This document shows, in pieces, positions 27,448-36,869 of a DNA stretch of 64,000 bases (within the stretch, counting starts at the first letter, position 1; the number at the start of each line of letters is the position of its first letter). Below the pieces are notes generated by a model. It was given only the letters and a program-made list of their open reading frames with translations. It searched no databases and was not told the origin of the DNA. This stretch comes from JAGVSR01 sp031413815 (lineage in GTDB: Bacteria; Pseudomonadota; Alphaproteobacteria; Rhizobiales; Hyphomicrobiaceae), in assembly GCA_031413815.1 (NCBI GenBank), contig JANOFU010000015.1, positions 1-64,000 of the forward strand, written 5' to 3'. A program made the position numbers and the translations under genes.

Positions 27448-30231
27448 ATGACCGCCAAGATCACATTCGAGCTCGATGGCCAATCCGTTGAAGCCGAAGC
27501 CGGTGAGACCATCTGGCAGGTGGCCGAGCGCCATAAAAAGAAGATCCCGCATCTGTGCTGGCTGCCCGAGCCCGGCTACCGGGCCGATGGCAACTGCCGC
27601 GCCTGCATGGTCGAGATCGAAGGTGAGCGGGTGCTGGCCGCCTCATGTCAACGCAAGGTGTCGAACGGCCTCAAGGTCAAGACGGCCTCGGAGCGCGCCA
27701 AGAAATCGCGCGACATGGTGTTTGAACTTCTCCTTGCGGATCAACCCGCAAAGAAAGACTGCCACGACCCGAATTCCAAGTTCTGGACCTGGGTCGGCGA
27801 CATGGGGATCGCGGAGACGAGCCGCTATCCGAAGGGCGACAAGCCCGCTGCGGACGTCTCGCATGCCGCCATTGCCGTCAACCTCGACGCCTGCATCAAC
27901 TGCGGCCTGTGCGTGCGCGCCTGCCGCGACGTGCAGCATAACGACGTCATCGGCATGGCCTATCGTGGTCATGGCTCAAAAGTTGTCTTCGACTTTGACG
28001 CCGACATGGGCAAATCGACCTGCGTTGCATGCGGCGAGTGCGTACAAGCGTGCCCGACCGGCGCACTGATGGAAGCCAACCTGCTGGAAAAAGACACCGG
28101 CAAGCGCATCGGGTTCGAAGACAAGAAGGTCGATACGCTGTGCCCCTATTGCGGTGTCGGCTGCCAGACGACGGCCTACGTCAAAGATGACAAGATCCTC
28201 TACATCGATGGGCGTGATGGCCCGTCCAACCAGAACCGCCTGTGCGTCAAAGGCCGCTTCGGCTTTGATTACATCCATCATCCCGACCGCTTGACCGTGC
28301 CGCTCATCCGTCGCGACGACGCACCCAAGAGCGGCACGGCGCAGGTCGATCCGAAAAATCCATGGGCCACGTTCCGCAAAGCCACCTGGGAGGAAGCGCT
28401 GGCCAAAGCGTCCGGCGGCTTGAAGACCATTCTCAAGCGCGACGGCGGCGATGCGCTCGCTGGCTTCGGTTCGGCCAAGTGCTCGAATGAAGAAGCTTAT
28501 TTGTTCCAGAAGCTCATTCGCCAAGGCTTCGGCACCAACAATGTCGACCACTGCACGCGGCTGTGCCACGCCTCGTCGGTGGCGGCCCTGATGGAAGGCT
28601 TGAACTCGGGCGCTGTGACGGCCCCGTTCATGGCTGCCAAGGACGCCGACTGCATCATCGTCATAGGCGCGCGCCCTGCTGAAAACCACCCCGTGGCCGC
28701 CACCTTCATCCGCGATGCCGCAAAGCGCGGCGCCAAGTACATCATCATCGATCCGCGCGGACGTGCGACCGGCGCCCAGCGGTATGCCTCGCACATTCTG
28801 CAGTTCAAGGCGGGCACAGACGTCGCCCTGCTCAACGGCATGCTACACACGATCGTCGATGAAAAGCTCTACGATCAGCAGTACATCCAAGCGCACACCG
28901 AGGGCTTTGAGGCGCTGAAGGCCAAGGTCAAGGATTACTCGCCAGAGAAAATGGAAGCGGTTTGCGGCATCCCGGCCGCGACCGTTCGCGACGTGGCGCG
29001 CATTTACGCCACGTCACGCACCTCGATGATCTTCTGGGGCATGGGCATTTCCCAGCACGTCCACGGCACGGACAATTCGCGCTGCCTGATCGCGCTCGCC
29101 CTGATCACCGGACAGATCGGCCGGCCGGGCACGGGTCTTCACCCCCTGCGTGGCCAGAACAACGTGCAAGGCGCGTCGGACGCAGGCCTTATCCCGATGG
29201 TCTATCCCGACTACATCTCGGTCGAAGATCCCAAGGCCCAGCAATTCTACGAAGAGCTCTATGGCCGCGAGCTGTCGCATAAGAAGGGTCTGACCGTTGT
29301 TGAGATCATCAACGCCATCCTCAAGGGTAGCGTGAAGGGGATGTTCATTCACGGCGAGAACCCGGCCATGTCGGATCCCGACGCCACGCACGCCCGTGAA
29401 GCGCTCGCCAAGCTTGAGCATCTCGTGGTGCAGGACATCTTCCTGACGGAAACCGCGTGGCATGCCGACGTTGTGCTGCCGGCGTCTGCTCACGCCGAGA
29501 AGTGGGGCACGTTCACCAACACCAATCGCCAGGTTCAAATGGGGCGGCCTGTGGTCAACCCGCCCGGCGAGGCGCGCCAGGATTGGGAACTCATTCAGGA
29601 AATCGCACGCGGCGTTGGCCTTAATTGGACCTACACACACCCCAGTGAAGTGTTCGATGAAATGGCATCGTGCATGCCGTCGTTGAAGAACATCACGTGG
29701 GAGCGCGTCAACCGCGAAGAGTCCGTCACCTATCCGGTGGATTCGCCGACCAAGCCCGGCAATGAGATCATCTTCGGCGATACGTTCCCGACCAAATCGG
29801 GCCGTGCCCGGATTGTGCCGGCCGATGTCTCGCCGCCGGCTGAGTTGCCCGACAAAGACTACCCGATGGTGCTGACGACGGGCCGCCTGCTGGAGCATTG
29901 GCATACGGGCTCGATGACGCGCCGTGCAACAAATCTGGATCTTCTGGAACCGGAAGCGATTGCAGGACTCAACCGCTTCGACATGGAGCGGATCGGCGTT
30001 GCACCGGGAGATTTCATCCGCGTGTCGACACGCCGGGGTGAAGTGACACTCAAGGCGCGGCTCGACCGCGAAGTCGCCGAAGGCATGGTGTTCATTCCGT
30101 TCTGCTTTGCCGAAGCCTCCGCCAACATTCTGACCAACCCGCAGGTCGATCCGTACGGCAAGATCCCGGAATTCAAATTTTGCGCCGCCAAGGTCGAGCG
30201 CGTGCGCGAAAAGGCCGAAGCAGCGGAGTAG
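27448..30231 (+). CDS. fdhA: Formate dehydrogenase catalytic alpha subunit (W/Mo-bisMGD)
   Basis: This subunit oxidises formate to CO2 at a bis-MGD metal site. The 927-residue cytoplasmic protein has, in order: a [2Fe-2S] ferredoxin domain (Cys37, Cys50, Cys53, Cys67); a NuoG-type [4Fe-4S] segment; a two-cluster ferredoxin region (CINCGLCVRAC and CVACGECVQACP); the FDH Fe4S4 motif CPYCGVGC; and the molybdopterin oxidoreductase core. The metal ligand is Cys373, followed by the conserved His374, in DHCTRLCHASS. Selenocysteine is not used (codon TGC). Tungsten rather than molybdenum is suggested by the fused partner and the nearby Tup importer, but the metal cannot be read from the protein. Confidence 0.95.
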   Translation: MTAKITFELDGQSVEAEAGETIWQVAERHKKKIPHLCWLPEPGYRADGNCRACMVEIEGERVLAASCQRKVSNGLKVKTASERAKKSRDMVFELLLADQPAKKDCHDPNSKFWTWVGDMGIAETSRYPKGDKPAADVSHAAIAVNLDACINCGLCVRACRDVQHNDVIGMAYRGHGSKVVFDFDADMGKSTCVACGECVQACPTGALMEANLLEKDTGKRIGFEDKKVDTLCPYCGVGCQTTAYVKDDKILYIDGRDGPSNQNRLCVKGRFGFDYIHHPDRLTVPLIRRDDAPKSGTAQVDPKNPWATFRKATWEEALAKASGGLKTILKRDGGDALAGFGSAKCSNEEAYLFQKLIRQGFGTNNVDHCTRLCHASSVAALMEGLNSGAVTAPFMAAKDADCIIVIGARPAENHPVAATFIRDAAKRGAKYIIIDPRGRATGAQRYASHILQFKAGTDVALLNGMLHTIVDEKLYDQQYIQAHTEGFEALKAKVKDYSPEKMEAVCGIPAATVRDVARIYATSRTSMIFWGMGISQHVHGTDNSRCLIALALITGQIGRPGTGLHPLRGQNNVQGASDAGLIPMVYPDYISVEDPKAQQFYEELYGRELSHKKGLTVVEIINAILKGSVKGMFIHGENPAMSDPDATHAREALAKLEHLVVQDIFLTETAWHADVVLPASAHAEKWGTFTNTNRQVQMGRPVVNPPGEARQDWELIQEIARGVGLNWTYTHPSEVFDEMASCMPSLKNITWERVNREESVTYPVDSPTKPGNEIIFGDTFPTKSGRARIVPADVSPPAELPDKDYPMVLTTGRLLEHWHTGSMTRRATNLDLLEPEAIAGLNRFDMERIGVAPGDFIRVSTRRGEVTLKARLDREVAEGMVFIPFCFAEASANILTNPQVDPYGKIPEFKFCAAKVERVREKAEAAE

Positions 30232-30238
30232 TTCATCC

Positions 30239-30350
30239 CCCTCTCCCCATCCTTACCGGGTGAGGATTGGGGTCAGGGGCAGCACCGGGCGACAGAGCAA
30301 TCGGCTGCCCCTCATCCTAGCCTTCTCCCCGTGAAGAACGGGGAAAAGGA
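30239..30350. repeat. Dispersed palindromic repeat, CCCTCTCC family, copy 3
   Basis: Arms CCCTCTCCCCATCC and GGATTGGGGTCAGGGGC face each other, and a second hairpin CTTCTCCCCGTGAAGAACGG follows. It separates fdhA from fdhD inside what is otherwise one operon. Confidence 0.65.
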
Positions 30351-30363
30351 AAACGGAGCCCGA

Positions 30364-31251
30364 ATGTCGACGCTCAAAGAGTTCGAAGTCCGGCCCACAC
30401 CCGATGATCCGCGGCTGTCCGTGGCTGTGTCCGGCATTGACCAGGACGGCCAGCGGGTCGAGACTGCCGTTGTCACCGAACGCCCGCTAACCCTCTATCT
30501 GAACGCGCGCGAGATCGTGACGATGATGACCATCGGCGATCACCCTGACTTGCTGGCCGTCGGCTATTTGCTCAATCAGAACATGCTGCGCGCCGACGAT
30601 GACGTCACCGCCATCGATCACGATGACGATATCGCCACCATCGTTGTTCGCACGCAGCGTAAAACCGACTACGAAGAAAAACTGAAAAAGAAGGTGCAGA
30701 CCTCGGGCTGCGCGCAGGGCACCGTATTCGGTGACCTGATGGACGAATTCGACAAGGTCGCACTGTCAAAGTCTGCGCGCCTCAAGACATCATGGCTTTA
30801 CGCCTTGACCAAGAAGATCAACACCGAGCCGAGCCTCTACCTGAAGGCGGGCGCGATTCACGGCTGCGTGCTGTGCCAAGCGGACAAGCCGCTGGTCTAT
30901 ATGGAAGACGTTGGCCGGCATAACGCGGTCGATAAGATCGCTGGTTACATGTTCCTCAATGGCGTGACCGCCGACGATAAAATTTTCTACACGACGGGCC
31001 GCCTGACCTCCGAGATGGTCATCAAAACCGTCAAGATGGGCATTCCCATTCTCGTGTCACGCTCCGGCTTCACGGCGTGGGGCGTGGAGCTGGCGAATAA
31101 AGCGGGATTGACATTGATCGGGCGCGCGCGGGGCAAACGGTTCGTCTGTTTGGCGGGCGAAGAGCGCGTCGAGTTCGATGCCGATCTCTCCAAGGTTGAC
31201 GAAGACGACCGCAAATTTTCCAGGAAAGGCAGTTTCGCGGAAGCGGACTGA
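30364..31251 (+). CDS. fdhD: Formate dehydrogenase sulfurtransferase FdhD
   Basis: FdhD moves sulfur from a cysteine desulfurase to the metal cofactor of formate dehydrogenase, which is needed for activity. The 295-residue protein has the loop cysteines in AGAIHGCVLCQ (CxxC) and the conserved VYMEDVGRHNAVDKIAGYMF and GRLTSEMVIKTV blocks. The ATG at 30364 with GGAG upstream is chosen. It follows fdhA by 132 bp of repeat and is followed by the gene set for MGD synthesis. Confidence 0.95.
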   Translation: MSTLKEFEVRPTPDDPRLSVAVSGIDQDGQRVETAVVTERPLTLYLNAREIVTMMTIGDHPDLLAVGYLLNQNMLRADDDVTAIDHDDDIATIVVRTQRKTDYEEKLKKKVQTSGCAQGTVFGDLMDEFDKVALSKSARLKTSWLYALTKKINTEPSLYLKAGAIHGCVLCQADKPLVYMEDVGRHNAVDKIAGYMFLNGVTADDKIFYTTGRLTSEMVIKTVKMGIPILVSRSGFTAWGVELANKAGLTLIGRARGKRFVCLAGEERVEFDADLSKVDEDDRKFSRKGSFAEAD

Positions 31252-31260
31252 CGCCCTTCC

Positions 31261-31710
31261 ATGACGACATTGATACGGGTACTTCGAGTCACCGACCGCG
31301 CCGCGTGGGAACCGCTGTGGCGCGGCTATCAGCAGTTCTACGGCGTCGAGCTTCCCGCGGACGTCACCGAGGCGACGTGGCAGCGGATGCTGGACGGCCG
31401 CGAACCGATGCACGGTCTGGGAGCGTTCGATGGCGATCAGCTCGTTGGCATCACGCACTATTTGTTCCACCGCTCAACCTGGCGGACGAACGACACGTGC
31501 TATTTGCAGGACTTGTTTGTGATGCCTGACGTGCGCGGCCAGGGCATCGCGCGTAAACTGATCGAAGCTGTTTACGCCGCGTCTGATGCCCAGGGTGCCG
31601 GCCAAGTCTACTGGATGACGCACGAGACCAACGCGACCGCCCGCAAACTTTACGACACACTTGCAACCAACGCAGGCTTCATCGCCTATGAGCGGTTTGT
31701 TGAGACATGA
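31261..31710 (+). CDS. GNAT-family N-acetyltransferase
   Basis: The 149-residue GNAT protein has the acetyl-CoA motif VMPDVRGQGIARKLIEAVYA (about 86-105) and the C-terminal NATARKLYDTLATNAGFIAY. It starts 9 bp after fdhD and overlaps mobA by four bases, so it is made together with cofactor genes. Whether it modifies a cofactor-assembly protein is unknown. Confidence 0.85.
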   Translation: MTTLIRVLRVTDRAAWEPLWRGYQQFYGVELPADVTEATWQRMLDGREPMHGLGAFDGDQLVGITHYLFHRSTWRTNDTCYLQDLFVMPDVRGQGIARKLIEAVYAASDAQGAGQVYWMTHETNATARKLYDTLATNAGFIAYERFVET

Positions 31711-32390
31711 TCGATGCGCGCACCAGTACCGTGGGATTGCTGCTCGCTGGCGGGCGATCGAGCCGCATGGCGTCCGCCTTCGCAGGGGCAACGGGCGGCG
31801 ACAAGGGGCTGCTCGATCTCGAAGGCGTTCCGATGATGGCACACGTGATCGCGCGTCTCGCGCCGCAAGTCGAACAGATGGTCATCAACGCAAACGGGGA
31901 TCCAACGCGCTTTGCGTCGTTCGGATTGCCGGTGGTGGCGGATTCGATTGAGGGATATGCGGGTCCGCTGGCCGGTATTCTTGCCGGGCTGCAGTGGGCG
32001 AAGACAAATGCTCCTCAGGCTACACACGTGGCCAGCGTGTCAACCGATGCGCCATTTGTGCCATCAAACCTCATCGAACGGCTGACGGCGGCGCTTACCG
32101 CGCGGCATGCGGGCATCCCGCTGGCTGCCTCTGGCGGCGAGTTGCATCCCGTGATCGGATTGTGGCCGGTGGCGCTGGCGGACGATCTGGAGGCCGCTCT
32201 CACATCCGGCACACGAAAGGTCCTCAAGTGGACGGACACGCACGGTACACTCCCCGTTGAGTTTCCGTTCGAAGACTACGGCGGCACGCGCGTCGACCCA
32301 TTCTTTAACGCCAATACACCGGACGAGTTGGACCAAGCGCGCAAACTCCTGCACACATCGCTCACAATGAAACCTGAAGGTTGCCCGTGA
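31707..32390 (+). CDS. mobA: Molybdenum cofactor guanylyltransferase MobA
   Basis: MobA attaches GMP to molybdopterin to make the MGD form needed by formate dehydrogenase. The 227-residue protein has the nucleotidyltransferase start GLLLAGGRSSRM and the GDKGLLDLEG segment, with conserved YAGPLAGILAGL and STDAPFVP. The usual short GxxRRMG loop is stretched by an insertion (ASAFAGATGG) before the catalytic lysine. Overlaps of four bases on both sides show tight coupling. Confidence 0.92.
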   Translation: MIDARTSTVGLLLAGGRSSRMASAFAGATGGDKGLLDLEGVPMMAHVIARLAPQVEQMVINANGDPTRFASFGLPVVADSIEGYAGPLAGILAGLQWAKTNAPQATHVASVSTDAPFVPSNLIERLTAALTARHAGIPLAASGGELHPVIGLWPVALADDLEAALTSGTRKVLKWTDTHGTLPVEFPFEDYGGTRVDPFFNANTPDELDQARKLLHTSLTMKPEGCP

Positions 32391-32968
32391 AGTCGTCCCC
32401 ATTCAAAATGCCGGTTATTGGAATTGCGGGCTGGAAAAAGTCCGGCAAGACCACGCTTGCCGTGCGCCTGATCGAAGAGTTCACGCGCCGGGGCCTGAAG
32501 GTCGCGAGCGTCAAACATGCGCACCACGAATTCCAAGTCGATGACGGCGAGACCGACAGCGCGCGCCATCGCAGGGCGGGAGCCAGCGAGGTCGCGGTGA
32601 TTGGCGGCAAACGCTGGGCCATCGTGCACGAGTTGCGCGATGAACCCGAACCCGATTTTGAGGAAGTCATCTCGTGGCTGTCACCCGCCGATCTCGTGAT
32701 CGTCGAAGGCTACAAGACCGCGCCCATTCCGAAGATCGAAGCGCGGCGTGGCGTGCAGCAAACCAAGCGGCCGCTCAGCGAAGACGACCCACTGGTGATT
32801 GCGATCGCGGCGGATTATGCGGCGGACGGCACCGGCCTGCCCGTGTTCTCACTCGACGATATTGCGGGGGTTGCCGATCACATCGAGCATGTCATCGGCC
32901 CGCTGCGTCCGCATGGACCAGAGCAGGCAGCAGACAATCGGGCTCCTGCCAAACGGGAAGCACTCTAA
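32387..32968 (+). CDS. mobB: Molybdopterin-guanine dinucleotide biosynthesis adaptor MobB
   Basis: This P-loop GTPase accessory of MobA carries Walker A GWKKSGKTTL near 15 and the family marker VKHAHHEFQVDDGETDSARH. The chosen GTG (32387) overlaps the mobA stop as GTGA, with GAAGG just upstream. ATG 32408 is an alternative start. Its stop overlaps the convergent tupA stop by four bases. Confidence 0.92.
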   Translation: MKSSPFKMPVIGIAGWKKSGKTTLAVRLIEEFTRRGLKVASVKHAHHEFQVDDGETDSARHRRAGASEVAVIGGKRWAIVHELRDEPEPDFEEVISWLSPADLVIVEGYKTAPIPKIEARRGVQQTKRPLSEDDPLVIAIAADYAADGTGLPVFSLDDIAGVADHIEHVIGPLRPHGPEQAADNRAPAKREAL

Positions 32969-33810
32969 GGCAGGTTGTAGGTCAGCTTGCCGTCGGCATT
33001 GGGAAAGAACTGCTGCCGACCGTCGATCTTGAACGAGGCAATCGCAGACTGCCCCTCGGCGGACACGAGCCAATCGACGAACGCCTGACCATCAGCGGTT
33101 TTGACGTTGGGGTGTTTCTGCGCGTTGACGACGATCGCGCCATATTGATTGAACAGCTTCTTATCGCCATGAACCAGGATGTTGTGGTCGCCTTTGTTCT
33201 TGAAGGACGTCCACGTCGCGCGATCCGTCAATACATAACCACCGAGTCCAACGGCCACGTTGATCGTCGCGCCCATGCCTTGCCCGGCTTCCCGGTACCA
33301 GGTACCTGAAGCGGATTTCGTATCGACGCCCGTCTCGTTCCACAGCCGCATTTCAGCTTTGTGAGTGCCGCTGTCATCGCCGCGCGAGACGAACGGTGCG
33401 CCTGCATCTGCGATCGTTTTCAGTGTCCCCACGGCATCTTTCATGCCAGCAATCTTGGCGGGGTCCGACGCGGGTCCCGCGATCACGAAATCATTGAACA
33501 TGACGTCGAAGCGCTTCACGCCCCAGCCGTCTGCAACAAATTTCTCTTCCGAGGCCTTGTCGTGAACAAGCAACACATCGCCGTCACCGTTCTGTGCGTT
33601 CTTGATAGCTTGGCCTGTGCCAACAGCCACGACGCGCACCTCGATGCCCGTCTTCTCCTTGAAGATTGGCAGTAGGTGCTTGAACAGACCCGAGTTCTCG
33701 GTCGATGTTGTCGACTGCACGATGATGAAGCGGTCTTCAGCCTGCGCGACACAGGACAGCGCGGCCATCACCACCAGCGCGAATCCTACTAAAATATCCC
33801 GACGCATCAT
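32965..33810 (-). CDS. tupA: Tungstate-binding periplasmic protein TupA
   Basis: This is the solute receptor of the high-affinity tungstate importer TupABC. The 281-residue protein has a signal peptide (LVGFALVVMAALSCVAQA, cleaved near residue 24) and the TupA motif STTSTENSGLFKHLLPIF, which distinguishes it from ModA and PstS. Other marks are VAVGTGQAIKNAQNGDGDVL and SRGDDSGTHKAE. The start ATG (33810, or the next ATG) follows GGAGAG. Unusually it is not joined to tupBC: a porin gene lies between. A small palindrome TATTC-N6-GAATA (33866-33881) lies ~60 bp upstream and could be an operator. Confidence 0.93.
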   Translation of the reverse strand: MMRRDILVGFALVVMAALSCVAQAEDRFIIVQSTTSTENSGLFKHLLPIFKEKTGIEVRVVAVGTGQAIKNAQNGDGDVLLVHDKASEEKFVADGWGVKRFDVMFNDFVIAGPASDPAKIAGMKDAVGTLKTIADAGAPFVSRGDDSGTHKAEMRLWNETGVDTKSASGTWYREAGQGMGATINVAVGLGGYVLTDRATWTSFKNKGDHNILVHGDKKLFNQYGAIVVNAQKHPNVKTADGQAFVDWLVSAEGQSAIASFKIDGRQQFFPNADGKLTYNLP

Positions 33811-34060
33811 CGTGTAACTCTCCGGCGGACTTTCACTGATCGCGATTTTGCACAAACGCCACTTATATTCAACAGGGAATAGCTGGTGGCATTGAGCACG
33901 CGTGATCCGCGAACTTGAAAACGTGTTGCAGTCGTGCATCTGCCAGCGAAACAAGTGCTTTTTGGCCGGAGTGATTGCCGTTCCGCGCGTTGACGAACCA
34001 TTCCCAAATGAATACAGCTTATAGCTAATTCCTTAGCGCGACTCCCAGGAGCTTTCGTCT
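33811..34060. promoter_or_regulatory. Divergent control region between tupA and the porin gene
   Basis: This 250-bp gap must hold the promoters for both genes. Visible symmetry includes TATTC-AACAGG-GAATA at 33866-33881 and AGCTTATAGCT near 34017-34027. No clear ModE-type site was recognised. The motifs are short and only suggestive. Confidence 0.3.
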
Positions 34061-35353
34061 ATGCCGGCTTCTCACACCTTAGTGGCTGTTCTTTCCGCCG
34101 CCTTATTGGCCGCCGCGGTGGCAGCTTCCGGCACTCCAAGTGCGCACGCTGCCGATCTGGGCGGCAACTGCTGCACGGATCTGGAAGAGCGCATTGCCGA
34201 ACTGGACGCCACCACCGCTCGCAAGGGCAACCGCAAGGTCAAGCTGGAGGTTTTCGGTCAGGTCAACACTGCCATCCTGATCTGGGACGATGGCAACGAG
34301 AGCGACGCCTACATCGTCGATAACGACTTCAATTCCAGCCGGTTTGGATTGCGCGGATCTGCAAAGATTGCGGACGGATGGAAAGCTGGGTTCCTTCTTG
34401 AATACGAAACCAATCACGCCGCGTCAGATGCCACTGATCAAGTCACCGCTAACCCCAACACGCCGACGCTCGATTTGCGCTATGCCCACTGGACGATCGA
34501 GAACGACAAATTCGGCAAGGTCACGGTTGGCCGAACATCATCTGTCACCGACAACCTTTACAAGTTCGGCAATTTCTCGGGCTCGTTCGCGGACTCAGAA
34601 CTGCACTACAACGGCCGCTTCTTTCTGAGTTCGAACACCCCCGGCAACACGTCAACGTCGCTGCGTTGGGACACCATTGCCAACAACCTCGATACGTCAC
34701 GCGGCCAGTTCGCGCGCTACGACAGTCCGGCACTCGCCGGGTTCGTCGTGTCCGCTGCTTGGGGCCAAGACGATATCTGGGACGTATCGCTTCGCTACAC
34801 GGGCGAAATGGGCGGCTTGAAACTGGCAGCAGCCATCGGCTACGTCGAAGATAAGGAAGGCTTGGCCGCAACCTTTGGCGATGAACCCGACGACATCATT
34901 GGCTCTGCCGGCATCCATCATTTGGCCAGCGGGCTTTATGTCCATATTTCTGCTGGCCAACGCGAAGCTGATGCGCGGCCTGGTTTCGACGACACCGCCC
35001 AGTTCGGGTATATCCAAGGGGGCGTCGACAAGAAGTTCTTCGCATCCGGCAACACGACAGTATTCGTGGACTACGGTCACTATACCGATTGGGGTGCGGG
35101 TACGTCGTTTGATCGCGACGTCGCGGTTGCGGGCGGACCAGCCGTCAACAACTCCCGCGTCCTCGACAGCGAAACGAAACGCTGGGGCTTCGGCGCGACG
35201 CAGAAGTTCGATAGCGCGGCCCTCGAGGTCTATGGCGTGTTCAATTGGTACCAAGCCGATGTAACCGCCGTCACGGTACCCGGCGGTGTGGCCGTCGATG
35301 TGCCCGTCGAAGACTGGTTCTCGGCAACGCTGGGCTCGCGCATCAAGTTCTGA
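34061..35353 (+). CDS. Outer-membrane porin
   Basis: The 430-residue protein has a signal peptide ending in SAHA-A near residue 30. A short coiled segment with a cysteine pair and DLEERIAELDATTARKGNRK follows. The rest is alternating amphipathic strands typical of an alphaproteobacterial 16-stranded porin (KVKLEVFGQVNTAILIWDD, SRFGLRGSAKIADGWKAGFL), ending in the aromatic C-terminus SRIKF. It sits between tupA and tupCB, so it may pass tungstate or another oxyanion, but general porins cannot be told apart by sequence. Confidence 0.85.
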   Translation: MPASHTLVAVLSAALLAAAVAASGTPSAHAADLGGNCCTDLEERIAELDATTARKGNRKVKLEVFGQVNTAILIWDDGNESDAYIVDNDFNSSRFGLRGSAKIADGWKAGFLLEYETNHAASDATDQVTANPNTPTLDLRYAHWTIENDKFGKVTVGRTSSVTDNLYKFGNFSGSFADSELHYNGRFFLSSNTPGNTSTSLRWDTIANNLDTSRGQFARYDSPALAGFVVSAAWGQDDIWDVSLRYTGEMGGLKLAAAIGYVEDKEGLAATFGDEPDDIIGSAGIHHLASGLYVHISAGQREADARPGFDDTAQFGYIQGGVDKKFFASGNTTVFVDYGHYTDWGAGTSFDRDVAVAGGPAVNNSRVLDSETKRWGFGATQKFDSAALEVYGVFNWYQADVTAVTVPGGVAVDVPVEDWFSATLGSRIKF

Positions 35354-35394
35354 AATAATGGTGTCAGATCCGCAGGGTCTGACCCTAGTTCAAC

Positions 35395-36165
35395 TCACAA
35401 AACAATCTCACCCTTGAGAAACATCGCAGCTTCGCGCGTCGTGGGTTGAGCAAAGAACTGCTCAGCCGCCGTCCGCTCGCGGATGCGGCCCTCATGCATG
35501 AACACGACGTCGCTGGCGAGACGGCGCGCCTGACCCAGATCCTGCGTCACGAGGACAACGCACGTGCCTTCATCGCGCGCCTTGCCAATCCGCCGCTCGA
35601 TGGCAGCCGTCGATGCCGGATCGACGTTCGCGGTTGGCTCATCCAGCATCAGCACGTCGGGGCTTAAGGCGAGCGCGCGTGCCAGCGACAGCCGCTGCTG
35701 CTCACCCCCCGACAGCAACCGCGCCGGGCTCATCGCGACCCCCGTTAGCCCCGCCTCGTCAAGTGCCACTGCCGCCCGCGATGGCCGATCGTGCGCCGGA
35801 ACGCCGGCAATTTTCAACACGTATTCGACATTGGCCAAAGCCGACCTTCGCAACAGTACGGGACGCTGGAACACGACGCCCACGTGCTGCGCACGCGCCC
35901 GGTTGGGTGGTGCACCCGCCCACGTCACAGCTCCGGCGTCTGGCACCATCAGACCTGCCAGAATGCGCATCAGCAGGCTCTTGCCAGCGCCGTTGGGACC
36001 GATGATTGCGGTTGTCCGGTCGCGGCTGGTGATCTTAAGATCCACGTCATCGACGAGGACGCGGCCATCGCGCACCACGCGCAAACCCGTGGCCAGGATA
36101 GGGAGCGCTTGTGTGGGAAGAGACCTCCCCTCGTCAGTGGCCGTTCGTTGCATGCGTGGCCTCAC
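35395..36165 (-). CDS. tupC: Tungstate ABC transporter ATP-binding protein TupC
   Basis: This is the ATPase of the tungstate importer. The 256-residue protein has Walker A GPNGAGKSLL near 57, the signature LLSGGEQQRLSLARALAL, Walker B DVLMLDEPTANVD and a Q in place of the H-loop histidine (VTQDLGQARR), which occurs in Tup-type ATPases. The GTG start at 36165 overlaps the tupB stop as GTGA. Confidence 0.88.
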   Translation of the reverse strand: MRPRMQRTATDEGRSLPTQALPILATGLRVVRDGRVLVDDVDLKITSRDRTTAIIGPNGAGKSLLMRILAGLMVPDAGAVTWAGAPPNRARAQHVGVVFQRPVLLRRSALANVEYVLKIAGVPAHDRPSRAAVALDEAGLTGVAMSPARLLSGGEQQRLSLARALALSPDVLMLDEPTANVDPASTAAIERRIGKARDEGTCVVLVTQDLGQARRLASDVVFMHEGRIRERTAAEQFFAQPTTREAAMFLKGEIVL

Positions 36166-36869
36166 GCAAACGCGGAACGCGTGCGCGTTGCCGACACCGC
36201 CATGACAGCGGCGTTCACAGCGAACGCGATGGCAATGAGGATCAATCCCAAGCCCATCGCGAGGGCCAATTCACCCTTTGACGTTTCTAGCGCAATGGCC
36301 GTCGTCATGCTGCGGGTGACGTGATTGATGTTGCCACCCACGATAATAATCGCTCCCACTTCCGCAATCGCCCGGCCAAATCCGGCCAAAATTGCCGTCA
36401 GCAGACTGAAGCGGCCTTCCCAAAGCAGTGTTCCGGCCCTTTGCCACGCACCAACGCCCCATGCACGCAACTGCTCATCATACTCCGAATTGAGATCGGA
36501 CACGGTCTGGCGGGTGAGGGCTGCCAGAATCGGCGCCACCAGGATCGCCTGGGCAATGATCATGGCGGTAGGGGTATAGAGCAGCTGCAACGCACCCATC
36601 GGACCCTGAGCTGAGACCATCAGGTAGACCAATAGTCCGACCACCACCGGCGGCAATCCCATCAAGGTGTTGACCAGCACGTTGACGGCGGAGCGGCCGG
36701 GAAATCGGGCGATCGCGAGCAGCGCTCCAAGGGGCAACCCGATACCAGCCGCCACGGCAACCGCCGTCAGGCTGACGCGCAGGGACAGCCCAACAATCTC
36801 GATGAGATCCGGGTCGGCCGCAGCGATGAGGCGGATGGCTTCGCCAAATGCATTCGAGATGTCAGCCAT
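36162..36869 (-). CDS. tupB: Tungstate ABC transporter permease TupB
   Basis: The 235-residue inner-membrane permease has five or six helices. It carries conserved TupB features: VSLTAVAVAAGIGLPLGALL near 30-49, NTLMGLPPVVVGLLVYLM, the cytoplasmic coupling loop LRAWGVGAWQRAGTLLWEGR and GFGRAIAEVGAIIIVGGNI. The ATG at 36869 is chosen over a longer frame from 36977. It is transcribed away from the aor operon. Confidence 0.9.
   Translation of the reverse strand: MADISNAFGEAIRLIAAADPDLIEIVGLSLRVSLTAVAVAAGIGLPLGALLAIARFPGRSAVNVLVNTLMGLPPVVVGLLVYLMVSAQGPMGALQLLYTPTAMIIAQAILVAPILAALTRQTVSDLNSEYDEQLRAWGVGAWQRAGTLLWEGRFSLLTAILAGFGRAIAEVGAIIIVGGNINHVTRSMTTAIALETSKGELALAMGLGLILIAIAFAVNAAVMAVSATRTRSAFA

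Noticed and set aside
32965..33810. Molybdate-binding ModA or phosphate-binding PstS instead of TupA
   Set aside because: The TTSTENSGLF start and the neighbouring TupB/TupC-type genes fit tungstate transport better, although ligand preference is not proven.
33955..34060. Short ORFs between tupA and the porin gene
   Set aside because: They are out-of-frame extensions without ribosome sites and fall in an evident control region.
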